In this document: one piece after another, positions 26,907 through 35,061 of the stretch
Position numbering within the stretch: position 1 is the first letter of the stretch
Layout of the letters: each line of letters begins with the position of its first letter
Source of the DNA: Paenibacillus eucommiae
Lineage (GTDB): Bacteria > Bacillota > Bacilli > Paenibacillales > NBRC-103111
Length of the DNA stretch: 64,000 bases
Assembly (NCBI RefSeq): GCF_017874215.1
Contig: NZ_JAGGLB010000003.1
Span: 124,001 to 188,000 of the forward strand
Direction of reading: 5' to 3'
The notes under the pieces: model-generated
What the model saw: the letters and a program-made list of their open reading frames with translations, nothing else
The model's database searches: none
What the model was told of the DNA's origin: nothing
Translations under genes and position numbers: made by a program

Positions 26907-26946
26907 ACATAAACCGGCTGCAAACGTACATGCAGCCGGTTTATGT
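26907..26946. terminator. Strong hairpin between UvrA-like and SRPBCC genes
   Basis: A 16-base arm ACATAAACCGGCTGCA pairs perfectly with TGCAGCCGGTTTATGT around an eight-base loop. It is 80 bases beyond the SRPBCC stop, on the path toward the UvrA-like gene. The T-run is weak. Confidence 0.6.
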
Positions 26947-27026
26947 TTATTCGGGTCAAGCAGGCTCAACTCTCGTACCCATTCATTTAGCATTGGGGAA
27001 GGAGATGTTTTGTTCCGATAGCGGTA

Positions 27027-27422
27027 TTACTCCAATACCTTTTCAAACTGGCCGAACCAATTACCCCAACCATACCTAGCACCTTCGACGCCTTGAGCAT
27101 TTGAGAACCCGGTTTGTTCGAGATGAAGGTTAACTTTTCCGTCCCCTAAATCCTGCAACGTCCAGGTGACTGTGTGCTCCTCTCCGGTTACTCCCCAAGT
27201 ATAGGACAACTTGTGTGGTGCTTCCACGATAAGCACTTCGCCGTCAATAATTCCATTCCACCATTCGCTCGGCTCAGTACGGAACTGAAAACGTTGTCCT
27301 ACAACAGGCTTAAAATCATTTTCCATGATCCACTTGGCAAGCTTTTTTGAATCTGTTAAAGCGGACCACGCCTTCTCGATCGATGTTGTGTACTGAAAAT
27401 CCATGGATAATGATAAAGTCAT
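27027..27422 (-). CDS. SRPBCC (AHSA1-like) domain protein
   Basis: 131 residues with the START-like fold. It has FQYTTSIEKAWSALTDSKKLAKWIMENDF at the front, then WWNGIIDGEVLIVEAPHKLSYTW-type strands (WNGIIDGEV, KLSYTW), and a long C-terminal helix ending WFGQFEKVLE. AHSA1-like proteins bind a hydrophobic ligand in a deep cavity. It overlaps the ArsR-type gene by four bases (ATGA), the common ArsR-SRPBCC pair of Firmicutes, in which the regulator probably controls both genes. Ligand unknown. Confidence 0.9.
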   Translation of the reverse strand: MTLSLSMDFQYTTSIEKAWSALTDSKKLAKWIMENDFKPVVGQRFQFRTEPSEWWNGIIDGEVLIVEAPHKLSYTWGVTGEEHTVTWTLQDLGDGKVNLHLEQTGFSNAQGVEGARYGWGNWFGQFEKVLE

Positions 27423-27748
27423 TCTTCTTCCTCCTCAAATAGTTGATTCAAGCGCAACATATTCATACTCCAGAACTTGCTGTAGAAAGCCAGCCAATCT
27501 TGAATTTCTCTAAGTGGAGAGGCGTTCAGTCTAAATCGCGTCTCCCTGCCAACTTTTCGGTCAAGTACCAGTCCGGCCTCTTTAAGGATTGTCAAATGCT
27601 TGGATACCGCTGTACGACCCATTTGAAACTGTGACGTCAACTCATGAAGCGGTATCTCCTCTGCCTCTGCTAACAGACGAATCAGTTGGCGCCTAGTTGG
27701 ATCTGCAATCGCGTCAAACACATCCCGCAACTGATTGTTTTCGCTCAC
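27419..27748 (-). CDS. ArsR-family regulator paired with the SRPBCC protein
   Basis: 109 residues with the ArsR winged helix: FDAIADPTRRQLIRLLAEAEE, then the recognition segment FQMGRTAVSKHLTILKEAGLV and the wing RKVGRETRFRLN. There is no metal-binding cysteine set, so it likely responds to another signal. Two identical CACCATTTGGTG boxes sit over its promoter, which suggests autorepression. Confidence 0.92.
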   Translation of the reverse strand: MSENNQLRDVFDAIADPTRRQLIRLLAEAEEIPLHELTSQFQMGRTAVSKHLTILKEAGLVLDRKVGRETRFRLNASPLREIQDWLAFYSKFWSMNMLRLNQLFEEEEE

Positions 27749-27853
27749 AACACCCTCTCCTAAATATTACATACTCATTTGGTTCCTCCTCATAATTGTT
27801 TCAAGTGAAACATTCAGGGTGCAAACTTTCCAAATGACTAACTTCTGATTGGA

Positions 27854-27903
27854 CACCATTTGGTGACGATTTAATTATAGGCCACCATTTGGTGTCGTGT
27901 CAA
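27854..27903 (-). promoter_or_regulatory. Promoter of the arsR-SRPBCC operon with twin operators
   Basis: TTGACA (27898-27903), 18 bases and TATAAT (27874-27879) on the minus strand. The 12-base palindrome-like box CACCATTTGGTG occurs at 27854-27865 and 27883-27894, one inside the spacer and one just after the -10, with centres 29 bases apart. This is an arrangement well suited to ArsR repression. Confidence 0.78.
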
Positions 27904-27964
27904 CTATTTGACGAAAATAAGCTTGTCATCCGTTTGCGCAACAAAGGCTTTCAATCGTTTAAGC

Positions 27965-28396
27965 TTAGTTTGAGCTTAACAAAAGAATCGTACATGTTAA
28001 CCCGAAATAGAAACATAGAGGACTATAAAGCCATGTATCATTTCTTGCGAATACAGTGTGATTAATTCTCTTGAAAAATCCTACGTATTTAAAGTCACCA
28101 ATCGCCCGAAGGAAGAAAACAGAAGCGCTAACGATACACCCAATTCTTATAATGGTACTTGCTGAAAAGAATGGTATATAACCGCCCTGAATCAGAAGAA
28201 TGAAGCACACGATTAGCATAAGAATCGCCACAAATAATGTACCTAGCTTCCCTGGAACAAAAGCAGGTTTATGCTCTCCCGCTTTTGAGGGTATGGTCGC
28301 ATGGATACCCCAGTGTCCCCCATACGCCCAATAAACATGCAAGAAACTGATCAGAGCCAAAATACTTACTGATGATAATGTCATAACGAATTTCAT
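27965..28396 (-). CDS. DUF3995 family membrane protein
   Basis: 143 residues with four membrane segments (about 5-22, 55-75, 85-105 and 123-140). The HVYWAYGGHWG segment after the first helix and the DFKYVGFFKR motif before the last are the DUF3995 signature I recognise. Function unknown. It follows the membrane gene at 28417 by about 20 bases and so probably belongs to the TetR-controlled unit upstream. Confidence 0.82.
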   Translation of the reverse strand: MKFVMTLSSVSILALISFLHVYWAYGGHWGIHATIPSKAGEHKPAFVPGKLGTLFVAILMLIVCFILLIQGGYIPFFSASTIIRIGCIVSASVFFLRAIGDFKYVGFFKRINHTVFARNDTWLYSPLCFYFGLTCTILLLSSN

Positions 28397-28416
28397 TCAA
28401 ACACCTCTAAATCATC

Positions 28417-28752
28417 TTATCTAAACTTGCTCAGCAAGCCTAATAAAGTTTCCAATAACATTAAACCTACCAACAATTTCGTTTGCGGCCTGGGGAGTAC
28501 ACGAACCAGAATAATTGAAAATATGAAAGTCAGTACATTATTTGCTTGGCAAAAATAATTCAGCAAATTAAGTTCCATATTAACTTTAATCATTGCCAAA
28601 TTAATGCTAGCGTTTGAGATGACTGCTAACCCACCGCTCACGAACCATACGGCTTCTTGGGTCATGGATTTGTATACTCTTGGTGCTATGCAGATATGAA
28701 TAATCCCCAAAAGCATAATCATTAATGCCACTACAAGGTATAATGTTTGTAT
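28417..28752 (-). CDS. Small hydrophobic membrane protein, apparent ATA start
   Basis: About 111 residues with four hydrophobic segments and no family I can name. A GTG at 28731 is the first ordinary start but lies 28 bases from the only ribosome site. AGGAG (28760-28764 on the complementary strand) is seven bases before an ATA at 28752, which adds QTLYLVV and completes the first membrane helix. It is followed within 20 bases by the DUF3995 gene. A CATACG-N4-CGTATG operator lies just upstream, shared with the TetR gene. Confidence 0.7.
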   Translation of the reverse strand: MQTLYLVVALMIMLLGIIHICIAPRVYKSMTQEAVWFVSGGLAVISNASINLAMIKVNMELNLLNYFCQANNVLTFIFSIILVRVLPRPQTKLLVGLMLLETLLGLLSKFR

Positions 28753-28786
28753 ATAAAAGCTCCTTTCACCTCTTAGGGTTTCATTA

Positions 28787-28827
28787 GCAAACCATAAACA
28801 TACGACCGCGTATGTTTATGGTTTTTT
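28787..28827. promoter_or_regulatory. TetR operator in a 13-base-arm palindrome
   Basis: CATACG and CGTATG flank ACCG at 28799-28814, and symmetry extends outward to CCATAAA/TTTATGG. The same ATACG-N4-CGTAT core precedes the TetR gene at 29397-29410. A T-run follows on the plus strand, so it could also act as a terminator in that direction. Confidence 0.72.
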
Positions 28828-28870
28828 TATGTCCCTATGGATTATACAATCACATTAGGGACATGGATAA

Positions 28871-29383
28871 CTATATATTCAATAAAATCATAAACATTTT
28901 TTCTATATCAAAATTTGTATTGGCCTCAAACCGGGTCATCCATCCTACATAAGTTAAATAGGTAAGTCTGGCCCTGTCTACCGCTTCTGTAAGCGTCAGC
29001 CCCCTCCTTTGATACAGTATGGAAATACATGTAATTCTTTGTTCCTCAATATCGACTAATCGGGATGCCACGATAGGATCATGTTTGGCCCAGGCGTAAA
29101 TGCCAATTTCAATTTTCTTGTCCCGATTGATACTAATGTGAAGAAGCTGTTCCAATGAGGAATTATCTTGTTCTATACTTTGAATGATCCGTTTTGTTGC
29201 ATAATCTTCCCAATAATCCAGCATGGAATCCAGCAGTTCTTTGCGGTCTCGAAAGTAGTGGTAAAAACTACCTTTGCTTATTTCAAGCGTCCGGGCGAGC
29301 ATCTCGACACGAACTTCATGGATTCCAGCTTCAGCCAATTTATTTAATCCAGCTTTTACCCAGTCTTCCCTGGTTAATTGCAT
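28871..29383 (-). CDS. TetR-family regulator of the adjacent membrane genes
   Basis: 170 residues. The N-terminal HTH reads ARTLEISKGSFYHYFRDRKELL, standard for TetR/AcrR; the C-terminal ligand domain is helical with GIYAWAKHDPIVASRL and ends MILLNI. Its own promoter and the promoter of the downstream membrane genes share one palindrome, so this regulator very likely represses both. Ribosome site AGAGGTGA before the ATG at 29383. Confidence 0.9.
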   Translation of the reverse strand: MQLTREDWVKAGLNKLAEAGIHEVRVEMLARTLEISKGSFYHYFRDRKELLDSMLDYWEDYATKRIIQSIEQDNSSLEQLLHISINRDKKIEIGIYAWAKHDPIVASRLVDIEEQRITCISILYQRRGLTLTEAVDRARLTYLTYVGWMTRFEANTNFDIEKMFMILLNI

Positions 29384-29396
29384 GACTCACCTCTAG

Positions 29397-29448
29397 ATAC
29401 GGTAGCGTATGTTTTCATTAGATTACTCTTCAGTTCTTGATTTGTCAA
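29397..29448 (-). promoter_or_regulatory. Promoter and operator of the TetR gene
   Basis: TTGACA (29443-29448), 17 bases and TAATCT (29420-29425) on the minus strand, with the palindrome ATACG-GTAG-CGTAT (29397-29410) directly after the expected start point. The promoter lies inside the last codons of the upstream phosphatase-NUDIX gene. Confidence 0.8.
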
Positions 29449-30505
29449 TGAATATGGAGCTACAATGCTTCTGTATGTACGCAGCGGTTTCTTTATGGGT
29501 TAACTTATTCAGAAGGCTTTCTGATTCTATAAGTATTATTTCATCGATTTCTTTACCACATGGCTTCAAATCACTCTGATTTCCAACAAATTCAACAAGA
29601 AATATAGAAGTCTCCTGACTTTCATAGCCTGTTCTCTTCCTTACATCTTCGTTAAAATTAAAGGATATTTTATTAGGCAGTTTTTGTTTAATGACATACT
29701 TATCTGTTCCTGTTTCCTCCATTAGCTCGCGTTTAACTGCATCTTCCAGGCTTAAATCCTCATCTTCAATCCCGCCCTTTGGAAAGTCCCATACTCCTGA
29801 ATCATCCTCAAAAGTGTTCAACACTTTATGAACTAATATAAACTTATTCCCCTGATACGCTATGGCGCAGACAGCTTTTCGAACAGTTTGATAATGCGAA
29901 ACATCTCCATACAGCTCAATGTTGTATACGTTATCTATAATTTCAACCTTGTTCAAAGCCGTAGGCTGGATACTTGGCGGTGTCCATAATTTTTCAAGTG
30001 GATCTCCTCTAAAATAAGCCATGATAACTTTAAGCGCAATGGCATGAGTAACTATTAGAATGTTCCCGCCCCTATGTTTTGACACAATCTCTTTAATTGC
30101 TGGAATTATTCTGTCTTGTAATTGAGAGAAAGATTCGCCTTCATTTCTGGGAGTATATAGATGGGGAGTATTCCAAAATTTTCTGTGATCGTCGGGAAAG
30201 TTGCTTTCAATATCTGATCTTTTTTGCCCTTCCCATGAACCCATATTGATCTCCTTCAAGCTATCAGATGGATAAATATCTAATTTCCGCTTATCTCGAA
30301 TTATTTCAGCAGTATGGTAAGTCCTTTGACTTGTGCTGGAGTAGATGGCATCAAAGTTGAATTCCTTAAGGGATGTTCTTAACCAGCTTGCTTGACGTTT
30401 ACCTAGTAGGGTTAAAGACGAATCTTGATGACCTTGTATTTTTCCTTCTACATTCCATTCAGTTTCACCGTGCCGAGTTAAAAATAGAGTCGTTTTCGTC
30501 CTCAT
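29423..30505 (-). CDS. Histidine phosphatase fused to a NUDIX hydrolase
   Basis: 360 residues in two enzymes. Residues 1-205 are a PhoE/GpmB-like phosphatase with LTRHGETEWN and the second histidine in LIVTHAIAL. Residues 210-350 are a NUDIX domain with WDFPKGGIEDEDLSLEDA and VKRELMEETGTD, slightly longer than the usual GX5EX7REUXEEXGU spacing. A related pairing, a NUDIX domain with a phosphatase in the opposite order, is known in mycobacterial MutT1, which acts on oxidised nucleotides and diadenosine polyphosphates. That comparison is inference. The linker shows no internal start or ribosome site, so I read one protein. Confidence 0.85.
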   Translation of the reverse strand: MRTKTTLFLTRHGETEWNVEGKIQGHQDSSLTLLGKRQASWLRTSLKEFNFDAIYSSTSQRTYHTAEIIRDKRKLDIYPSDSLKEINMGSWEGQKRSDIESNFPDDHRKFWNTPHLYTPRNEGESFSQLQDRIIPAIKEIVSKHRGGNILIVTHAIALKVIMAYFRGDPLEKLWTPPSIQPTALNKVEIIDNVYNIELYGDVSHYQTVRKAVCAIAYQGNKFILVHKVLNTFEDDSGVWDFPKGGIEDEDLSLEDAVKRELMEETGTDKYVIKQKLPNKISFNFNEDVRKRTGYESQETSIFLVEFVGNQSDLKPCGKEIDEIILIESESLLNKLTHKETAAYIQKHCSSIFIDKSRTEE

Positions 30506-30535
30506 GCACCTCTTTTCTGATTTGAGAATACTCGT

Positions 30536-31414
30536 TTAAGATCTAGTCGTATGTGACTTTAGATTTGAGTTTTCATTGTCTTCAACAGCAATTATCTCTA
30601 CTTTTCTAAAATCCGGATCGTAAAAGGAAAATCGTTGAAGCTGCTCATGATCAAGAACTTTATTATCAATCTTAACGTCTCTTCCCTCCATTTTCCCTAA
30701 AATACTTTCAATTTCATTGACTTGAAACTGTATCGCAGGCTGATTATGTTCTCTAGTATTAAAATCTGTACGCATAATATCGTCAGAAATAATGAAAAAG
30801 AAGGCAAACTGATATTTTGTTTTGAGAACAACCATACCAGCCCCTTCTTTCAACTTGGAATGAGTGGATGAGTTGGGATCCAAATCAAAAACTTCACAAT
30901 AAAATTTTGCTGTTTCATATGGATTTTTTGCTGGCAAATAGAGTGTACTTGCATCAATAAGCTTAGGCTCCGTCGCACTCACCTTATATGTATCTGTTCC
31001 CCAGTTACTCACATCAATTCTACGCCCATCAGGATCATAGAAGGCAAACTCTGTGCCGCAACTACCTCGATCAACAATCTCATCACCTTCTATTTTCAAA
31101 CCTTTCTCTTTGATTCTGTTATAAATCAGAAAAAGGTCTGTAACCTGAAAAAACATTACCGAGTGATGATTTCCTTCAGTATTATGAAAGCTGAGTGGCA
31201 TGATATCATTTGATTTCAAAAATATAAATTCAAACCCCTCTTTTGTGTACAAAATAATTTTATTTCCCTTTCTTTTTAGCGGAAACTGTTCTGATGCATC
31301 TGGATCCAAATCAAAAACTTCACAATAAAAAGTTGCTGTTTCATACGGATCTTTTGCTGGCAAATACATAGCTTTAACTTCTAATAATTTAGCATCTGTT
31401 TTTTCTTCGCTCAT
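30536..31414 (-). CDS. Tandem VOC (glyoxalase/dioxygenase-like) domain protein
   Basis: 292 residues made of two similar halves (about 10-135 and 150-275). Each starts MYLPAKDPYETATFYCEVFDLDP or TLYLPAKNPYETAKFYCEVFDLDP (shared core YLPAK.PYETA.FYCEVFDLDP) and ends FYDPDGRRIDVSNW or FYDPDFRKVEIIAV. VOC proteins bind a metal or drug in a paired beta-alpha-beta fold. The catalytic role is unknown; a sequestering type of resistance is possible. ATG at 31414 preferred for its distance to GGAG. Confidence 0.88.
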   Translation of the reverse strand: MSEEKTDAKLLEVKAMYLPAKDPYETATFYCEVFDLDPDASEQFPLKRKGNKIILYTKEGFEFIFLKSNDIMPLSFHNTEGNHHSVMFFQVTDLFLIYNRIKEKGLKIEGDEIVDRGSCGTEFAFYDPDGRRIDVSNWGTDTYKVSATEPKLIDASTLYLPAKNPYETAKFYCEVFDLDPNSSTHSKLKEGAGMVVLKTKYQFAFFFIISDDIMRTDFNTREHNQPAIQFQVNEIESILGKMEGRDVKIDNKVLDHEQLQRFSFYDPDFRKVEIIAVEDNENSNLKSHTTRS

Positions 31415-31697
31415 CTTAATCACGCTCCATTTTTATATTTCCATATTAATAATTTACCATAATTAGGGTATATGGGATTTGCGGGACGCCATCTTACGAA
31501 GTTGATATTGAATAAGCTGCTGATAAAAAAGCATCGGAGATGCTTTCCCCAATGCTTTCTTTGCCGGTGCCTGTAAACAAGCAAAACATACCATAATTTG
31601 TAATGTATCGTCAATCGTACATTTTCCCATCCATCTACCGATATTATTGTGGTATATTTATATCAAGTATGAAACGTAAATAAAGGAGATTGAGACG

Positions 31698-31895
31698 ATG
31701 AAGGTGCAGGAAGTCAGAGCGGCACTGCGTAAAAACCATTTTGAAGAAGAGATTCGCAAGATTAAAGTATATGATGAGAAGAATGAGATATATTCCTATG
31801 AAAGCCGCCATAGTGGAAGCAGATGGGAAACCGTCTACTACAATGCTAAAACTAACACCATTTCGTTGACAGAGCCGCGCATTACCAAACGTTAA
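31698..31895 (+). CDS. Small charged protein of unknown function
   Basis: 65 residues, basic, with no cysteines and no membrane segment. AAAGGAG is correctly placed before the ATG, and a terminator follows directly, so I regard it as a real monocistronic gene. It stands alone on the plus strand among minus-strand genes. I do not recognise the family; the sequence YYNAKTNTISLTEPR suggests a small beta-rich fold. Confidence 0.7.
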   Translation: MKVQEVRAALRKNHFEEEIRKIKVYDEKNEIYSYESRHSGSRWETVYYNAKTNTISLTEPRITKR

Positions 31896-31941
31896 ATCGC
31901 CAAGCTTTCCCGCCGGCCTCTCAAGGTTAGCGGTTTTTTTG
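31892..31941 (+). terminator. Terminator of the small plus-strand gene
   Basis: CGCCAAGCTT pairs with AAGGTTAGCG (two mismatches) around a 20-base loop and is followed by seven T residues. Confidence 0.7.
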
Positions 31942-31952
31942 TTGTTCATTGC

Positions 31953-33314
31953 TTAATTGCAGCACGATGAGGAACCTAGCGTTGGATTATTATTTACCTC
32001 TTGGTTAACAGGTACATTTCTAATGGAGCAAACCCCTGTTTCAGGTAAAACAAGCTCTACTCTCTCTGCTGCTTCTAAATCACCAGTAAGATAAGCAACG
32101 ATGGATCTTACTTGTTCATACCCCGTAGCCATTAAGAAAGTAGGTGCGCGGCCATAGCTTTTCATACCTGCAATATAAAAATTCTTCTCAAGATGCCGCA
32201 GCTCCCTCTCTCCATGCGGGCGAACCGTTCCACAACTATGCACATTAGGATCGATAAGAGGAGCAAGTATCTCTACACTTTCTGTGGCTTGATCCAAACT
32301 AAGCCTTAATTCCCGCAAAAACGAAAAATCAGGACGGCTTCCGGTGTTAACAATGATTTCGTCAATGTCTTGCAGCTCATCGGAATCGCCGATAATCGTA
32401 ATACGTTTCTCTTTTTGTATAAGGCCTTCAATTTTGAAAGGAGTAACCACCTGAATTTGTCCCGACTCCACTAATTGATGGATTCGACTGCCAAGTTCCC
32501 CTCTCGCTGCAAGTTGATCATTTTCCTTCCCACCATAGGCGTCTTCCACTCTTTCTTTTCGCATAATCCAACATATTTCTGTTTGCTGATCGGCTTCTTT
32601 CAGTTGAGCCAAATCCAATAGGGTATTTAAGGCTGAATGTCCGCCTCCAACTACAGCGATCCGTTTTCCTACATATCTCTCCTTATCTATACCGGTGATG
32701 TTGGGAATGCCATAATAAATATTGTGATGTAATGATTGTTCCTCATTTGTCCATATCCCATTAGCGAGAACTGGATTTGGCTGTCCCCATGTTCCAGAAG
32801 CATCGATTATTGCTTTAGCTTCGAATCTTTGGAACGTTCCGTTATTGTTGGTGTAAATAATAAACGGGAGGCTCTCACGATTGGCCGACTTCATTTTATC
32901 GATACCTTTTCTGCTTATTGTTATTACGCTTGTATTTAAGTTGACATGTGGTTGAATTTCTGGAAGGTTGGCTAATGGTTTTAAATAAAGCTCCACTATT
33001 TCTTTACCTAATGGCAATTCTTCGGGTGGTGGGGTTTCCCAACCATGTTTGGATAGCAGCTTTTTAGCCGCTTGATCGATATTATATTGCCAAGGTGAAA
33101 ATAAACGGACATGTCCCCATTTCATGATATTGTTCCCAATCTGGGGACCTTGCTCCAAGACTATAAATGTCTCACCACGTTCTGCTAAATGTGCTGCTGC
33201 AGCTAATCCAATGGGGCCTGCTCCTATAATAGCGATCGGCAAATTGTTGTTGTTTGAATGATTTGATGGCGTGCAGCAACTGGATATGGGTAGGTTTATT
33301 TTTATGTTTGGCAT
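31953..33314 (-). CDS. FAD/NAD(P)-dependent oxidoreductase (flavin monooxygenase-like)
   Basis: 453 residues with an N-terminal FAD-binding Rossmann motif IAIIGAGPIGLAAAAHL, a second nucleotide motif IAVVGGGHSALNTL near residue 220, and IIVNTGSRPDFSF before the last third. It resembles the flavoproteins (ArsO-like) found beside metalloid resistance genes. Cysteine pairs occur at both ends (SSCCTPS at 12-15 and SSSCCN at the C-terminus), unusual for a cytosolic flavoprotein and shared in kind with the MarR regulator of this cluster. Probably co-transcribed with the EamA gene 27 bases upstream. The substrate is inferred only. Confidence 0.82.
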   Translation of the reverse strand: MPNIKINLPISSCCTPSNHSNNNNLPIAIIGAGPIGLAAAAHLAERGETFIVLEQGPQIGNNIMKWGHVRLFSPWQYNIDQAAKKLLSKHGWETPPPEELPLGKEIVELYLKPLANLPEIQPHVNLNTSVITISRKGIDKMKSANRESLPFIIYTNNNGTFQRFEAKAIIDASGTWGQPNPVLANGIWTNEEQSLHHNIYYGIPNITGIDKERYVGKRIAVVGGGHSALNTLLDLAQLKEADQQTEICWIMRKERVEDAYGGKENDQLAARGELGSRIHQLVESGQIQVVTPFKIEGLIQKEKRITIIGDSDELQDIDEIIVNTGSRPDFSFLRELRLSLDQATESVEILAPLIDPNVHSCGTVRPHGERELRHLEKNFYIAGMKSYGRAPTFLMATGYEQVRSIVAYLTGDLEAAERVELVLPETGVCSIRNVPVNQEVNNNPTLGSSSCCN

Positions 33315-33341
33315 TTGTTTTCCTCCTAATTTGTAGAACGA

Positions 33342-34202
33342 TTAACCCCAGAAACTGATTAGAGTTATACCGGTTGTAATTACTAAGGCATATACGATTC
33401 GTATTAACGCTTGCTTTTCTTTAAGTACAACGAAGCCTAGAAAACACCCGATTACAATGCTAAACTCGCGTATAGGTGAGATATGGCTAAGTGGTGCATA
33501 TTTCATGGCGATTAAGAACAATAAGTACGAACCTGGTGCCATGGCAGCACCAATCATGATCGTTCGCCAATTTACCTTCCACTCTTGCTTTAACTTGCCG
33601 CTGCATAGAGCTGGCCTACTTAAAAATATAAAACCAGCGATATTATAAATTTGTAACAACCCCAGTGGAGACATAAAATCAAGAATGGATTTATCAACTA
33701 TGGTATATCCTGTAATGGATAGTCCGACACCAAATGTGATCAAGAATGTTTGTAGTAACTTCCGATTAACCCGAACGGAGAAAATTTCACTTAGTCCAAA
33801 CAAACCGCTTACGATGAGTATGAGTCCAGCCCAACCCAATGTAGTTAGTTTCTCATCATAGAGAAATATACTAATGACTGGGATTAGCAATGCCGCAGAT
33901 CCTCGCATAAATGGGTATACCTGTGAAATCTCACCAATCTGATACGCTTTACTCAAAAGTGTTACGTACATACCTTGAAACACGAAGGTGATAATTAATA
34001 ATATAATTTCTTGCACACCTATCTTAGCCGCTAATACATCACTTATAAAAAACGGCATGAAAACAAGGCTTGCAATCGTTTGAATGGACCATAGAAAGCT
34101 TGATTTATGCACACTTTTTTTAGTGTAAAAATTCCAAATTGCATGTGTAACTGCAGATGCAATGACTAGAAGCCACACAAGAGTCTCACTCACACCATTC
34201 AC
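33342..34202 (-). CDS. EamA/DMT-family transporter
   Basis: 286 residues with ten predicted membrane helices in two repeated EamA halves (about 1-135 and 150-285), the drug/metabolite transporter plan. PFMRGSAALLIPVISIFLYDEKLT is in the first half, and PIREFSIVIGCFLGFVVLKEKQ in the second. It probably exports a small molecule. First gene of a two-gene unit with the flavoprotein, behind an operator that matches the one before marR. Confidence 0.88.
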   Translation of the reverse strand: MNGVSETLVWLLVIASAVTHAIWNFYTKKSVHKSSFLWSIQTIASLVFMPFFISDVLAAKIGVQEIILLIITFVFQGMYVTLLSKAYQIGEISQVYPFMRGSAALLIPVISIFLYDEKLTTLGWAGLILIVSGLFGLSEIFSVRVNRKLLQTFLITFGVGLSITGYTIVDKSILDFMSPLGLLQIYNIAGFIFLSRPALCSGKLKQEWKVNWRTIMIGAAMAPGSYLLFLIAMKYAPLSHISPIREFSIVIGCFLGFVVLKEKQALIRIVYALVITTGITLISFWG

Positions 34203-34376
34203 CTCAAAACAGCTTAATTACAGCTCATCGAACAAGTAATTGTTCATTGGTGATCGTTCAATTCTTCAGATGACACAATTGCTTGCCCGCAACAAATTGT
34301 GTGTCTGGCCCCACCCCCTTCGATCCAAAATCGTATCCAGAACCTCTTTCATCCTAAATGCCTCTTGAAATAATAT

Positions 34377-34389
34377 TTGCAATATGCAA
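34377..34389. promoter_or_regulatory. MarR operator upstream of the EamA gene
   Basis: TTGCA-ATA-TGCAA, inside a longer match TACTTGCA-N3-TGCAAAT (minus strand) shared with the marR promoter at 34893-34905. It sits between the MarR stop and the EamA start. Confidence 0.65.
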
Positions 34390-34405
34390 GTATTTAGGAA
34401 AAAGA

Positions 34406-34855
34406 TTACCCCAAAGGGGTAGTGCAGCATTGGCTTGATTTCGCCATGGCGTCATTCAAAAGCTTAATGGATCGAAGAACGGTCTCTTTTTCAAAATCGT
34501 TCATATGAGAGAAGACTTCATTTAAATATTCCTTCATTTGCTCATCAATCGTCGTGGCCACGTATTTCCCTTCTGTCGTTAACGAGAGGATATACACTCT
34601 GCGGTCGTCTGGATCAGGCGTTTTTTTCACTAAATTTATTTTGATTAAGGATTGAATTTGACGGCTAAAGGTGGTGATATCAGTACCTAGGGCCTCTGCT
34701 ACCTGCTGAATAGAAGGTTTATGCTGGTGGTCAATCTCATAAAGAATATGGCTTTGAATTAATGAAATTTCGCAGCCTCCGACAGAACAACAATTTTTAT
34801 TAAGAAAACCAAAACGGCGGGTCATAATTTGAAATAGTTCGCGAACATTTTCCAC
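34406..34855 (-). CDS. Cysteine-rich MarR-family regulator
   Basis: 149 residues with a MarR winged helix: VAEALGTDITTFSRQIQSLIKINLV and wing PDPDDRRVY. It has CC at the N-terminal side (NKNCCSVGGC) and CC near the C-terminus (SSQCCTTPLG), suggesting thiol, metalloid or oxidant sensing. Two TTGCA-N3-TGCAA operators, one over its -35 box and one before the EamA-flavoprotein unit, define a small regulon. Confidence 0.88.
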   Translation of the reverse strand: MENVRELFQIMTRRFGFLNKNCCSVGGCEISLIQSHILYEIDHQHKPSIQQVAEALGTDITTFSRQIQSLIKINLVKKTPDPDDRRVYILSLTTEGKYVATTIDEQMKEYLNEVFSHMNDFEKETVLRSIKLLNDAMAKSSQCCTTPLG

Positions 34856-34876
34856 TGTGGATCACCTCATGTAATA

Positions 34877-34905
34877 GTTATACAATATTTATTTGCATTT
34901 TGCAA
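34877..34905 (-). promoter_or_regulatory. marR promoter with overlapping operator
   Basis: TTGCAA (34900-34905), 17 bases and TATAAC (34877-34882) on the minus strand. The palindrome TTGCA-TTT-TGCAA (34893-34905) covers the -35 box, consistent with autorepression. Confidence 0.72.
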
Positions 34906-35061
34906 GTAAAATAATATATAACACATTCAATCAAAAAAACTCATAATACAAGCTTTCTAGTATGTAAATGCTTGTTACAGGACGATGCTCATCGCAGGTC
35001 TCGGGAGCCTGCCAGTTAGCTTTACGCCTATCAGTGCATCTATATAAAAACCTTTATTTGC

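Noticed and set aside
31420..31614. A 64-codon minus-strand frame before the VOC gene
   Set aside because: No ribosome site; the translation is rich in W, R, Y and H like non-coding DNA. It covers the likely VOC promoter.
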